Below are positions 28,966 through 40,903 of a DNA stretch of 64,000 nt, in pieces (the first letter of the stretch is position 1; the number at the start of each line of letters is the position of its first letter). The translations under genes and the position numbers were made by a program. A model generated the notes under the pieces. That model was not told the origin of the DNA. It was given only the letters and a program-made list of their open reading frames with translations, and searched no databases. Origin of the DNA: Alitta virens (lineage: Eukaryota; Annelida; Polychaeta; Phyllodocida; Nereididae); contig OW028574.1 in the NCBI GenBank assembly GCA_932294295.1, positions 30,450,145 through 30,514,144 on the forward strand, read 5' to 3'.

Positions 28966-30782
28966 TTCTTCCACAACCGACTCACATTCTTCCTTGAAGA
29001 GCAATTCAGGTCCAGCTTCGGTTTCTGTAACTTCCTCTGTCACACCGGCTTCCTCCACAACAGACTCACGTCCCTTGACTGGTGATCTTTGAGCAGCTTT
29101 AGCTTTTGTAATTTCTTGTGTCATAATTGCTTGTTCCACAACAGCCTCAGGTTCTTCTTTGACTTGTGATTCCAGTGTGATCTCAGCTTTGGTAACTTCC
29201 TCTATCACAACTACTTCTTCCGCCATCAGTTCTTCTTTGACTGGTGATTCTGGTGCAGCTTGAGCTTCTGTAACTTCTTCATTAACAATTGCTTCCTCCA
29301 CAATATCCTCAGGTTCTTTGACTGGTGACTCAGGCGCTGATTCAGCTTCTGTAACATCTTCAGTCAGGATTGTTTCCTCCACAACAGACATATGTTCTTC
29401 TTCGACTGGTGATTCTGGTGCATTTGCAATTTCAGTAACTTCTTCTATCACAACTGCTTCTTCCACAACTGACTCACATTCTTCCTTGAAGAGCAATTCA
29501 GGTCCAGTTTCCGTTTCTGTAACTTCTTCTGTCACAACGGCTTCCTCCACAACATACTCACGTTGTTTGACTGGTGATTCTTGAGCAGCTTTAGCTTCTG
29601 TAACTTCTTGTGTCACAATTGCTTTTTCCACAACAGCCTCAGATTCTTTTTGACTGGTGATTCCTTTCGGGTTTCAGCTTCGGTAACTTCTATCACAACT
29701 ACTTCTTCCACAACTGCCTTCAGTTCTTGGACTGGTGATTCCAGTGTGGTTTCAGCTTCGGTAACTTCCTCTATCACAACTACTTCTTCCACAACTGCCT
29801 TCAGTTCTTCTTTGACTGGTGATTCTCTGGTGCAGCTTGAGCTTTGGTAACTTCTTCTGTCACAACGGCTTCCACAACAGACTCAGGTTCTTCCTTGACT
29901 GGTGTTTTCAGTGTGGTTTCAGCTTCGGTAACTTCTATCACAACTACTTCTTCCACAACTGCCTTCAGTTCTTGGACTGGTGATTCCAGTGTGGTTTCAG
30001 CTTCGGTAACTTCCTCTATCACAACTACTTCTTCCACAACTGCCTTCAGTTCTTCTTTGACTGGTGATTCTGGTGCAGCTTGAGCTTCGGTAACTTCTTC
30101 TGTCACTATTGCTTGCTCCAGAACAGTTTCAGGCTCTGACTTGACTGGTGAATCTGGTGCACTGTCAGTTTTTGTAACTTCTTTTGTAACAATTGCTTCT
30201 TCCACAACAGAATCACATTCCTCCTGGACTAGCAATTCTGGTGCATCTTCAGCTTCTATAACTTCTTCTTTCACAATTTCTTCTTTCACAATAGCCTCAG
30301 GTTCTTCTTTGACTGGTGACTCTAGTGCAGTTTCAGTTCCTGCAATTTCTTGTGACACTTATGTTTCTTATACAACTGCCTCAGGTTCTTCTTTGACTGG
30401 CGATTCTGGTGCAGTTTCAGCTCCTTTAATTTCTTCTGTCACAACAGCTTCCACCATAACAGACTCACGTTCTTCGTTGAAGAGCCATTCTGGTCCAACT
30501 GCAGCTTCTGCAACAACTGCTATCTTCCACAACAGCCTCAGGTTATTTGACTGGTGATTCTGGTGCAGCTTGAGCTTCTGTAACTTCTTCATTTACAATT
30601 GCTTCCTCCACAATATCCTCAGGTTCTTTGACTGGTGACTCAGGCGCTGATTCAGCTTCTGTAACATCTTCAGTCAGGATTGTTTCCTCCACAACAGACA
30701 CATGTTCTTCTTCGACTGGTGATTCTGGTGCATTTGCAATTTCAGTAACTTCTTCTATCACAACTGCTTCTTCCACAACCGA

Positions 30783-30840
30783 CAGCTGAAACAGCATCAG
30801 AATCACCAGTCAAAGAAGAACTGAAGGAAGAAGCAGTTGT
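30783..30840 (+). repeat. 58-bp inverted array segment, copy 6
   Basis: Identical by eye to copy 1. The block is the ~1,872-bp type, offset 1,875 bp from copy 5. Confidence 0.88.
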
Positions 30841-32417
30841 TTCTTCCACAACCGACTCACATTCTTCCTTGAAGAGCAATTCAGGTCCAGCTTCGGTTTC
30901 TGTAACTTCCTCTGTCACACCGGCTTCCTCCACAACAGACTCACGTCCCTTGACTGGTGATCTTTGAACAGCTTTAGCTTTTGTAATTTCTTGTGTCATA
31001 ATTGCTTGTTCCACAACAGCCTCAGGTTCTTCTTTGACTTGTGATTCCAGTGTGATCTCAGCTTTGGTAACTTCCTCTATCACAACTACTTCTTCCGCCG
31101 TCAGTTCTTCTTTGACTGGTGATTCTGGTGCAGCTTGAGCTTCTGTAACTTCTTCATTAACAATTGCTTCCTCCACAATATCCTCAGGTTCTTTGACTGG
31201 TGACTCAGGCGCTGATTCAGCTTCTGTAACATCTTCAGTCAGGATTGTTTCCTCCACAACAGACATATGTTCTTCTTCGACTGGTGATTCTGGTGCATTT
31301 GCAATTTCAGTAACTTCTTCTATCACAACTGCTTCTTCCACAACTGACTCACATTCTTCCTTGAAGAGCAATTCAGGTCCAGTTTCCGTTTCTGTAACTT
31401 CTTCTGTCACAACGGCTTCCTCCACAACATACTCACGTTGTTTGACTGGTGATTCTTGAGCAGCTTTAGCTTCTGTAACTTCTTGTGTCACAATTGCTTT
31501 TTCCACAACAGCCTCAGATTCTTTTTGACTGGTGATTCCATTCGGGTTTCAGCTTCGGTAACTTCTATCACAACTACTTCTTCCACAACTGCCTTCAGTT
31601 CTTGGACTGGTGATTCCAGTGTGGTTTCAGCTTCGGTAACTTCCTCTATCACAACTACTTCTTCCACAACTGCCTTCAGTTCTTCTTTGACTGGTGATTC
31701 TCTGGTGCAGCTTGAGCTTTGGTAACTTCTTCTGTCACAACGGCTTCCACAACAGACTCAGGTTCTTCCTTGACTGGTGTTTTCAGTGTGGTTTCAGCTT
31801 CGGTAACTTCTATCACAACTACTTCTTCCACAACTGCCTTCAGTTCTTGGACTGGTGATTCCAGTGTGGTTTCAGCTTCGGTAACTTCCTCTATCACAAC
31901 TACTTCTTCCACAACTGCCTTCAGTTCTTCTTTGACTGGTGATTCTGGTGCAGCTTGAGCTTCAGTAACTTCTTCTGTCACTATTGCTTGCTCCAGAACA
32001 GTTTCAGGCTCTGACTTGACTGGTGAATCTGGTGCACTGTCAGTTTTTGTAACTTCTTTTGTAACAATTGCTTCTTCCACAACAGAATCACATTCCTCCT
32101 GGACTAGCAATTCTGGTGCATCTTCAGCTTCTATAACTTCTTCTTTCACAATTTCTTCTTTCACAATAGCCTCAGGTTCTTCTTTGACTGGTGACTCTAG
32201 TGCAGTTTCAGTTCCTGCAATTTCTTGTGACACTTATGTTTCTTATACAACTGCCTCAGGTTCTTCTTTGACTGGCGATTCTGGTGCAGTTTCAGCTCCT
32301 TTAATTTCTTCTGTCACAACAGCTTCCACCATAACAGACTCACGTTCTTCGTTGAAGAGCCATTCTGGTCCAACTGCAGCTTCTGCAACAACTGCTATCT
32401 TCCACAACAGCCTCAGG

Positions 32418-33554
32418 TTATTTGACTGGTGATTCTGGTGCAGCTTGAGCTTCTGTAACTTCTTCATTTACAATTGCTTCCTCCACAATATCCTCAGGTT
32501 CTTTGACTGGTGACTCAGGCGCTGATTCAGCTTCTGTAACATCTTCAGTCAGGATTGTTTCCTCCACAACAGACACATGTTCTTCTTCGACTGGTGATTC
32601 TGGTGCATTTGCAATTTCAGTAACTTCTTCTATCACAACTGCTTCTTCCACAACCGACTCACGTTCTTCCTTGAAGAGCAATTCAGGTCCAGCTTCAGTT
32701 TCTGGAACTTCTTCTGTCACAACGGCTTCCTCCACAACAGACTCACGTCCTTTGACTGGTGATTTTTGAGCAGCTTTAGCTTCTGTAACTTCTTGTGTCA
32801 CAATTGCTTTTTCCACAACAGCCTCAGATTCTTCTTTGACTGGTGATTCCATTGGAGTTTCAGCTTCGGTAACTTCTATCACAACTACTTCTTCCACAAC
32901 TGCCTTCAGTTCTTGGACTGGTGATTCCAGTGTGGTTTCAGCTTCGGTAACTTCCTCTATCACAACTACTTCTTCCACAACTGCCTTCAGTTCTTCATTG
33001 ACTGGTGATTCTGGTGCAGCTAGAGTTTCGGTGACTTCTTCTGTCACTATTGCTTGCTTCAGACCAGGTTCTGACTTGACTGGTGAATCTGGCGCAGTGT
33101 TAGTTTTCGTAACTTCTTTTGTAACAATTGCTTCTTCCACAACAGACTCACATTCCTCCTGGACTAGCAATTCTGGTGCATCTTCAGCTTCTATAACTTC
33201 TTCAGTCACAATTGCTTTTTCCACAATACACTCAGGTTCTTCTTTGACTGGTGATTCCAGTATGGTTTCACCTTCGGTAACTTCCTTTATCACAACTACT
33301 TCTTCCACAACTGCCTTCAGTTCTTCTTTGACTGGTGATTCTCTGGTGCAGCTTGAGCTTCGGTAACTTCTTCTGTCACAACGGCTTCCACAACACTCAG
33401 GTTCTTCCTTGACTGGTAATTTCAGTGTAGTTTCAGCTTCAGTAACTTCTTCAATCACAACTACTTCTTCCACAACTGCCTTCAGTTCTTGGACTGGTGA
33501 TTCCAGTGTGGTTTCAGCTTCGGTAACTTCCTCTATCACAACTACTTCTTCCAC
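32418..33554 (-). pseudogene. Open stretch of the acidic repeat (378 codons)
   Basis: Starts MEEVVVIEEVTEAETTLESP and contains an unusual shifted interior, CCGSRCDRRSYRSSSCTR. There one unit is read out of register by a local indel and the frame is later regained. The same interior occurs at 16172-17065 and 38621-38968, so the double indel is block-specific. Confidence 0.5.
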
Positions 33555-34385
33555 AACTGCCTTCAGTTCTTCTTTAACTGGTGATTCTCTGGTGCAGCTT
33601 GAGCTTCGGTAACTTCTTCTGTCACAACGGCTTCCACAACAGACTCAGGTTCTTCCTTGACTGGTGATTTCAGTGTGGTTTCAGCTTCGGTAACTTCTAT
33701 CACAACTACTTCTTCCACAACTGCCTTCAGTTCTTGGACTGGTGATTCCAGTGTGGTTTCAGCTTCGGTAACTTCCTCTATCACAACTACTTCTTCCACA
33801 ACTGCCTTCAGTTCTTCTTTGACTGGTGATTCTGGTGCAGCTTGAGTTTCGGTGACTTCTTCTGTCACTATTGCTTCCTTCAGACCAGTTTCCGGTTCTG
33901 ACTTGACTGGTGAATCTGGTGCAGCGTCAGTTTTTGTAACTTCTTTTGTAACAATTGCTTCTTCCACAACAGACTCACATTCCTCCTGGACTAGCAATTC
34001 TGGTGCATCTTCAGCTTCTGTAACTTCTTCTGTCACAATTGCTTCTTTCACAATAGCCTCAGGTTCTTCTTTGACTGGTGACTCTAGTGCAGTTTCAGTT
34101 CCTGCAATTTCTTGTGTCACTTATGTTTCTTATACAACTGCCTCAGGTTCTTCTTTGACTGGCAATAATGGTGCAGTTTTAGCTTCTTTACCTTCTTCTG
34201 TCACAACAGCTTCCACCATAACAGACTCACATTCTTTGACTGGTGATTCTGGTGCAGCTTGAGCTTCTGTAACTTCTTCATTTACAATTGCTTCCTCCAC
34301 AATATCCTCAGGTTCTTTTTTGCAATTTCAGTAACTTCTTCTATCACAACTGCTTCTTCCACAACCGACTCACATTCTTCCTTGA

Positions 34386-34716
34386 GTGTGTGTGTGTGTG
34401 TGATTTATTGTTTAACGCCTCATCAGCACCTGAGTGGGCTATGTAGAGGCTCTCTAGGTTAAGATTGATTAACTATATTTGGTAGTAGAAACCAGAAGCA
34501 TATAAATAATCAATAATTGTCTGGGTTGGATATCTGGTAAAGAGATGTTGTAAGGTATTAGCTTGAAACAAAGGTCTTCTAAAGTGTTGTAAGTGGCTGC
34601 AATCTAATAAAATATGTTTGATTGTTAGGGGGCACCGACAACTCTGGCATACCGGTGCCGGTTCATTGACTAAAATGTGTGAATGTGTAAGTCTTGAATG
34701 TCCTATGAGGCATCTG
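34386..34716 (-). mobile_element. 331-bp retrotransposon fragment, array copy 3
   Basis: Same boundaries and target-site duplication as the other copies. Private differences include gatttattg in place of gagttattg next to the GT run, and gtgtgaatg in place of gtgtaaatg. Confidence 0.93.
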
Positions 34717-35489
34717 ACATTCTTCCTTGAAGAGCAATTCAGGTCCAGCTTCAGTTTCTGTAACTTCTTCTGTCACAACGGCTTCCTCCACAACAGACTC
34801 ACGTCCTTTGACTGGTGATATTTGAGCAGCTTTAGCTTCTGTAACTTTTTGTGTCACAATTGCTTTTTCCACAACAGCCTCAGATTCTTCTTTGACTGGT
34901 GATTCCATTGGGGTTTCAGCTTCGGTAACTTCTATCACAACTACTTCTTCTACAACAGCCTTCAGTTCTTGGACTGGTGATTCCAGTGTGGCTTCAGCTT
35001 CGGTAACTTCCTCTATCACAACTACTTCTTCCACAACTGCCTTCAGTTCTTCTTTGACTGGTGACTCTAGTGCAGTTTCAGCTCCTGCAATTTCTTGTGT
35101 CACTAATGTTTCTTATACAACTGCTTCAGGTTCTTCTTTGACTGGCGATTCTGGTGCACTTTCAGCTTCTTTAACTTCTTCTGTCACAACAGCTTCCACC
35201 ATAACAGACTCACGTTCTTCGTTGAAGAGCCATTCTGGACCAACTGCAGCTTCTGCAACAACTGCTATCTTTCACAACAGCCTCAGGTTCTTCTTTGACT
35301 GGTGATTCTGGTGCAGCTTGAGCTTCTGTAACTTCTTCATTTACAATTGCTTCCTCCACAATATCCTCAGGTTCTTTGACTGGTGACTCAGGCGCTGATT
35401 CAGCTTCTGTAACATCTTCAGTCAGGATTGTTTCCTCCACAACAGACACATGTTCTTCTTCAACTGGTGATTCTGGTGCATTTGCAATT

Positions 35490-36656
35490 TCAGTAACTTC
35501 TTCTATCACAACTGCTTCTTCCACAACCGACAGCTGAAACAGCATCAGAATCACCAGTCAAAGAAGAACTGAAGGAAGAAGCAGTTGTTTCTTCCACAAC
35601 CGACTCACATTCTTCCTTGAAGAGCAATTCAGGTCCAGCTTCGGTTTCTGTAACTTCCTCTGTCACACCGGCTTCCTCCACAACAGACTCACGTCCCTTG
35701 ACTGGTGATCTTTGAGCAGCTTTAGCTTTTGTAATTTCTTGTGTCATAATTGCTTGTTCCACAACAGCCTCAGGTTCTTCTTTGACTTGTGATTCCAGTG
35801 TGATCTCAGCTTTGGTAACTTCCTCTATCACAACTACTTCTTCCGCCGTCAGTTCTTCTTTGACTGGTGATTCTGGTGCAGCTTGAGCTTCTGTAACTTC
35901 TTCATTAACAATTGCTTCCTCCACAATATCCTCAGGTTCTTTGACTGGTGACTCAGGCGCTGATTCAGCTTCTGTTACATCTTCAGTCAGGATTGTTTCC
36001 TTCACAACAGACACATGTTCTTCTTCAACTGGTGATTCTGGTGCAGTTTCAATTTCAGTAACTTCTTCTATCACAATTGCTTCTTCCACAACCGACTCAT
36101 GTTCTTCCTTGAAGAGCAATTCAGGTCCAGCTTCAGTTTCTGTAACTTCTTCTGTCACAACGGCTTCCTCCACAACAGACTCAGGTTCTTCCTTGACTGG
36201 TGATTTCAGTGTGGTTTCAGCTTCGGTAACTTCTATCACAACTACTTCTTCCACAACTGCCTTCAGTTCTTGGACTGGTGATTCCAGTGTGGTTTCAGCT
36301 TCGGTAACTTCCTCTATCACAACTACTTCTTCCACAACTGCCTTCAGTTCTTCTTTGACTGGTGATTCTGGTGCAGCTTGAGTTTCGGTGACTTCTTCTG
36401 TCACTATTGCTTCCTTCAGACCAGTTTCCGGTTCTGACTTGACTGGTGAATCTGGTGCAGCGTCAGTTTTTGTAACTTCTTTTGTAACAATTGCTTCTTC
36501 CACAACAGACTCACATTCTTCCTGGACTAGCAATTCTGGTGCATCTTCAGCTTCTGTAACTTCTTCTGTCACAATTGCTTCTTTCACAATAGCCTCAGGT
36601 TCTTCTTTGACTGGTGACTCTAGTGCAGTTTCAGTTCCTGCAATTTCTTGTGTCAC
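35490..36656 (-). pseudogene. Longest open stretch of the acidic repeat (388 codons)
   Basis: Begins MTQEIAGTETALESPVKEE just after an in-frame TAA and runs through about 13 repeat units. It crosses the inverted segment, which is read as SSFSSSLTGDSDAVSA, then ends VGCGRSSCDRRSY-stop in a shifted frame. The Met is an internal repeat residue, not a convincing translation start. Confidence 0.55.
35531..35588 (+). repeat. 58-bp inverted array segment, copy 7
   Basis: Identical by eye to copy 1. It lies between retrotransposon fragments 3 and 4. Confidence 0.88.
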
Positions 36657-36921
36657 TTATGTTTCTTATACAACTGCCTCAGGTTCTTCTTTGACTGGCA
36701 ATAATGGTGCAGTTTTAGCTTCTTTACCTTCTTCTGTCACAACAGCTTCCACCATAACAGACTCACGTTCTTTGACTGGTGATTCTGGTGCAGCTTGAGC
36801 TTCTGTAACTTCTTCATTTACAATTGCTTCCTCCACAATATCCTCAGGTTCTTTTTTGCAATTTCAGTAACTTCTTCTATCACAACTGCTTCTTCCACAA
36901 CCGACTCGCATTCTTCCTTGA

Positions 36922-37252
36922 GTGTGTGTGTGTGTGTGAGTTATTGTTTAACGCCTCATCAGCACCTGAGTGGGCTATGTAGAGGCTCTCTAGGTTAAGA
37001 TTGATTAACTATATTTGGTAGTAGAAACCAGAAGCATATAAATAATCAATAATTGTCTGGGTTGGATATCTGGTAAAGAGATGTTGTAAGGTATTAGCTT
37101 GAAACAAAGGTCTTCTAAAGTGTTGTAAGTGGCTGCAATCTAATAAAATATGTTTGATTGTTAGGGGGCACCGACAACTCTGGCATACCGGTGCCGGTTC
37201 ATTGACTAAAATGTGTAAATGTGTAAGTCTTGAATGTCCTATGAGGCATCTG
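36922..37252 (-). mobile_element. 331-bp retrotransposon fragment, array copy 4
   Basis: Same boundaries as the other copies. The array sequence just before it reads actcgcattc instead of actcacattc, so the left copy of the target-site duplication carries one change. Confidence 0.93.
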
Positions 37253-37745
37253 ACATTCTTCCTTGAAGAGCAATTCAGGTCCAGCTTCAGTTTCTGTAAC
37301 TTCTTCTGTCACAACGGCTTCCTCCACAACAGACTCACATCCTTTGACTGGTGATATTTGAGCAGCTTTAGCTTCTGTAACTTTTTGTGTCACAATTGCT
37401 TTTTCCACAACAGCCTCAGATTCTTCTTTGACTGGTGATTCCATTGGGGTTTCAGCTTCGGTAACTTCTATCACAACTACTTCTTCTACAACAGCCTTCA
37501 GTTCTTGGACTGGTGATTCCAGTGTGGCTTCAGCTTCGGTAACTTCCTCTATCACAACTACTTCTTCCACAACTGCCTTCAGTTCTTCTTTGACTGGTGA
37601 CTCTAGTGCAGTTTCAGCTCCTGCAATTTCTTGTGTCACTAATGTTTCTTATACAACTGCTTCAGGTTCTTCTTTGACTGGCGATTCTGGTGCACTTTCA
37701 GCTTCTTTAACTTCTTCTGTCACAACAGCTTCCACCATAACAGAC

Positions 37746-38639
37746 TCACGTTCTTCGTTGAAGAGCCATTCTGGACCAACTGCAGCTTCTGCAACAACTG
37801 CTATCTTTCACAACAGCCTCAGGTTCTTCTTTGACTGGTGATTCTGGTGCAGCTTGAGCTTCTGTAACTTCTTCATTTACAATTGCTTCCTCCACAATAT
37901 CCTCAGGTTCTTTGACTGGTGACTCAGGCGCTGATTCAGCTTCTGTAACATCTTCAGTCAGGATTGTTTCCTCCACAACAGACACATGTTCTTCTTCAAC
38001 TGGTGATTCTGGTGCATTTGCAATTTCAGTAACTTCTTCTATCACAACTGCTTCTTCCACAACCGACTCACGTTCTTCCTTGAAGAGCAATTCAGGTCCA
38101 GCTTCAGTTTCTGGAACTTCTTCTGTCACAACGGCTTCCTCCACAACAGACTCACGTCCTTTGACTGGTGATTTTTGAGCAGCTTTAGCTTCTGTAACTT
38201 CTTGTGTCACAATTGCTTTTTCCACAACAGCCTCAGATTCTTCTTTGACTGGTGATTCCATTGGAGTTTCAGCTTCGGTAACTTCTATCACAACTACTTC
38301 TTCCACAACTGCCTTCAGTTCTTGGACTGGTGATTCCAGTGTGGTTTCAGCTTCGGTAACTTCCTCTATCACAACTACTTCTTCCACAACTGCCTTCAGT
38401 TCTTCATTGTCTGGTGATTCTGGTGCAGCTTGAGTTTCGGTGACTTCTTCTGTCACTATTGCTTGCTTCAGACCAGTTTCAGGTTCTGACTTGACTGGTG
38501 AATCTGGCGCAGTGTTAGTTTTCGTAACTTCTTTTGTAACAATTGCTTCTTCCACAACAGACTCACATTCCTCCTGGACTAGCAATTCTGGTGCATCTTC
38601 AGCTTCTATAACTTCTTCAGTCACAATTGCTTTTTCCAC
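37746..38639 (-). pseudogene. Open stretch of the acidic repeat (297 codons)
   Basis: Related to 32418-33554 but interrupted near 38,640 by loss of bases in a run of T (ggttctttttgactgg), so the upstream part lies in another frame at 38621-38968. Confidence 0.5.
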
Positions 38640-39799
38640 AATACACTCAGGTTCTTTTTGACTGGTGATTCCAGTATGGTTTCACCTTCGGTAACTTCCT
38701 TTATCACAACTACTTCTTCCACAACTGCCTTCAGTTCTTCTTTGACTGGTGATTCTCTGGTGCAGCTTGAGCTTCGGTAACTTCTTCTGTCACAACGGCT
38801 TCCACAACACTCAGGTTCTTCCTTGACTGGTAATTTCAGTGTAGTTTCAGCTTCAGTAACTTCTTCAATCACAACTACTTCTTCCACAACTGCCTTCAGT
38901 TCTTGGACTGGTGATTCCAGTGTGGTTTCAGCTTCGGTAACTTCCTCTATCACAACTACTTCTTCCACAACTGCCTTCAGTTCTTCTTTAACTGGTGATT
39001 CTCTGGTGCAGCTTGAGCTTCGGTAACTTCTTCTGTCACAACGGCTTCCACAACAGACTCAGGTTCTTCCTTGACTGGTGATTTCAGTGTGGTTTCAGCT
39101 TCGGTAACTTCTATCACAACTACTTCTTCCACAACTGCCTTCAGTTCTTGGACTGGTGATTCCAGTGTGGTTTCAGCTTCGGTAACTTCCTCTATCACAA
39201 CTACTTCTTCCACAACTGCCTTCAGTTCTTCTTTGACTGGTGATTCTGGTGCAGCTTGAGTTTCGGTGACTTCTTCTGTCACTATTGCTTCCTTCAGACC
39301 AGTTTCCGGTTCTGACTTGACTGGTGAATCTGGTGCAGCGTCAGTTTTTGTAACTTCTTTTGTAACAATTGCTTCTTCCACAACAGACTCACATTCTTCC
39401 TGGACTAGCAATTCTGGTGCATCTTCAGCTTCTGTAACTTCTTCTGTCACAATTGCTTCTTTCACAATAGCCTCAGGTTCTTCTTTGACTGGTGACTCTA
39501 GTGCAGTTTCAGTTCCTGCAATTTCTTGTGTCACTTATGTTTCTTATACAACTGCCTCAGGTTCTTCTTTGACTGGCAATAATGGTGCAGTTTTAGCTTC
39601 TTTACCTTCTTCTGTCACAACAGCTTCCACCATAACAGACTCACGTTCTTTGACTGGTGATTCTGGTGCAGCTTGAGCTTCTGTAACTTCTTCATTTACA
39701 ATTGCTTCCTCCACAATATCCTCAGGTTCTTTTTTGCAATTTCAGTAACTTCTTCTATCACAACTGCTTCTTCCACAACCGACTCACATTCTTCCTTGA

Positions 39800-40130
39800 G
39801 TGTGTGTGTGTGTGTGAGTTATTGTTTAACGCCTCATCAGCACCTGAGTGGGCTATGTAGAGGCTCTCTAGGTTAAGATTGATTAACTATATTTGGTAGT
39901 AGAAACCAGAAGCATATAAATAATCAATAATTGTCTGGGTTGGATATCTGGTAAAGAGATGTTGTAAGGTATTAGCTTGAAACAAAGGTCTTCTAAAGTG
40001 TTGTAAGTGGCTGCAATCTAATAAAATATGTTTGATTGTTAGGGGGCACCGACAACTCTGGCATACTGGTGCCGGTTCATTGACTAAAATGTGTAAATGT
40101 GTAAGTCTTGAATGTCCTATGAGGCATCTG
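39800..40130 (-). mobile_element. 331-bp retrotransposon fragment, array copy 5
   Basis: Same boundaries as the other copies. Private change catactggtgcc in place of cataccggtgcc near 40,066. Confidence 0.93.
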
Positions 40131-40903
40131 ACATTCTTCCTTGAAGAGCAATTCAGGTCCAGCTTCAGTTTCTGTAACTTCTTCTGTCACAACGGCTTCC
40201 TCCACAACAGACTCACATCCTTTGACTGGTGATATTTGAGCAGCTTTAGCTTCTGTAACTTTTTGTGTCACAATTGCTTTTTCCACAACAGCCTCAGATT
40301 CTTCTTTGACTGGTGATTCCATTGGGGTTTCAGCTTCGGTAACTTCTATCACAACTACTTCTTCTACAACAGCCTTCAGTTCTTGGACTGGTGATTCCAG
40401 TGTGGCTTCAGCTTCGGTAACTTCCTCTATCACAACTACTTCTTCCACAACTGCCTTCAGTTCTTCTTTGACTGGTGACTCTAGTGCAGTTTCAGCTCCT
40501 GCAATTTCTTGTGTCACTAATGTTTCTTATACAACTGCTTCAGGTTCTTCTTTGACTGGCGATTCTGGTGCACTTTCAGCTTCTTTAACTTCTTCTGTCA
40601 CAACAGCTTCCACCATAACAGACTCACGTTCTTCGTTGAAGAGCCATTCTGGACCAACTGCAGCTTCTGCAACAACTGCTATCTTTCACAACAGCCTCTG
40701 GTTCTTCTTTGACTGGTGATTCTGGTGCAGCTTGAGCTTCTGTAACTTCTTCATTTACAATTGCTTCCTCCACAATATCCTCAGGTTCTTTGACTGGTGA
40801 CTCAGGCGCTGATTCAGCTTCTGTAACATCTTCAGTCAGGATTGTTTCCTCCACAACAGACACATGTTCTTCTTCAACTGGTGATTCTGGTGCATTTGCA
40901 ATT

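Larger units (their letters stand above)
21335..32400 (-). repeat. Array zone with ~1,872-bp blocks
   Basis: A block marked by the minus-strand segment SPVKQREYVVEEAVV recurs with landmarks at 21408, 22950, 24822, 29318 and 31193. Spacings of 1,872 and 1,875 bp (24822 minus 22950; 31193 minus 29318) define the block. Four further copies of the 58-bp inverted segment lie here. Between 26.1 and 28.3 kb a stretch of the 1,311-bp type interrupts the series, so block types were shuffled after they formed. Confidence 0.8.

Noticed and set aside
900..33600. Programmed frameshifting at the 2-bp insertion
   Set aside because: No recognised slippery site or downstream structure is seen, and other lesions follow in each block.
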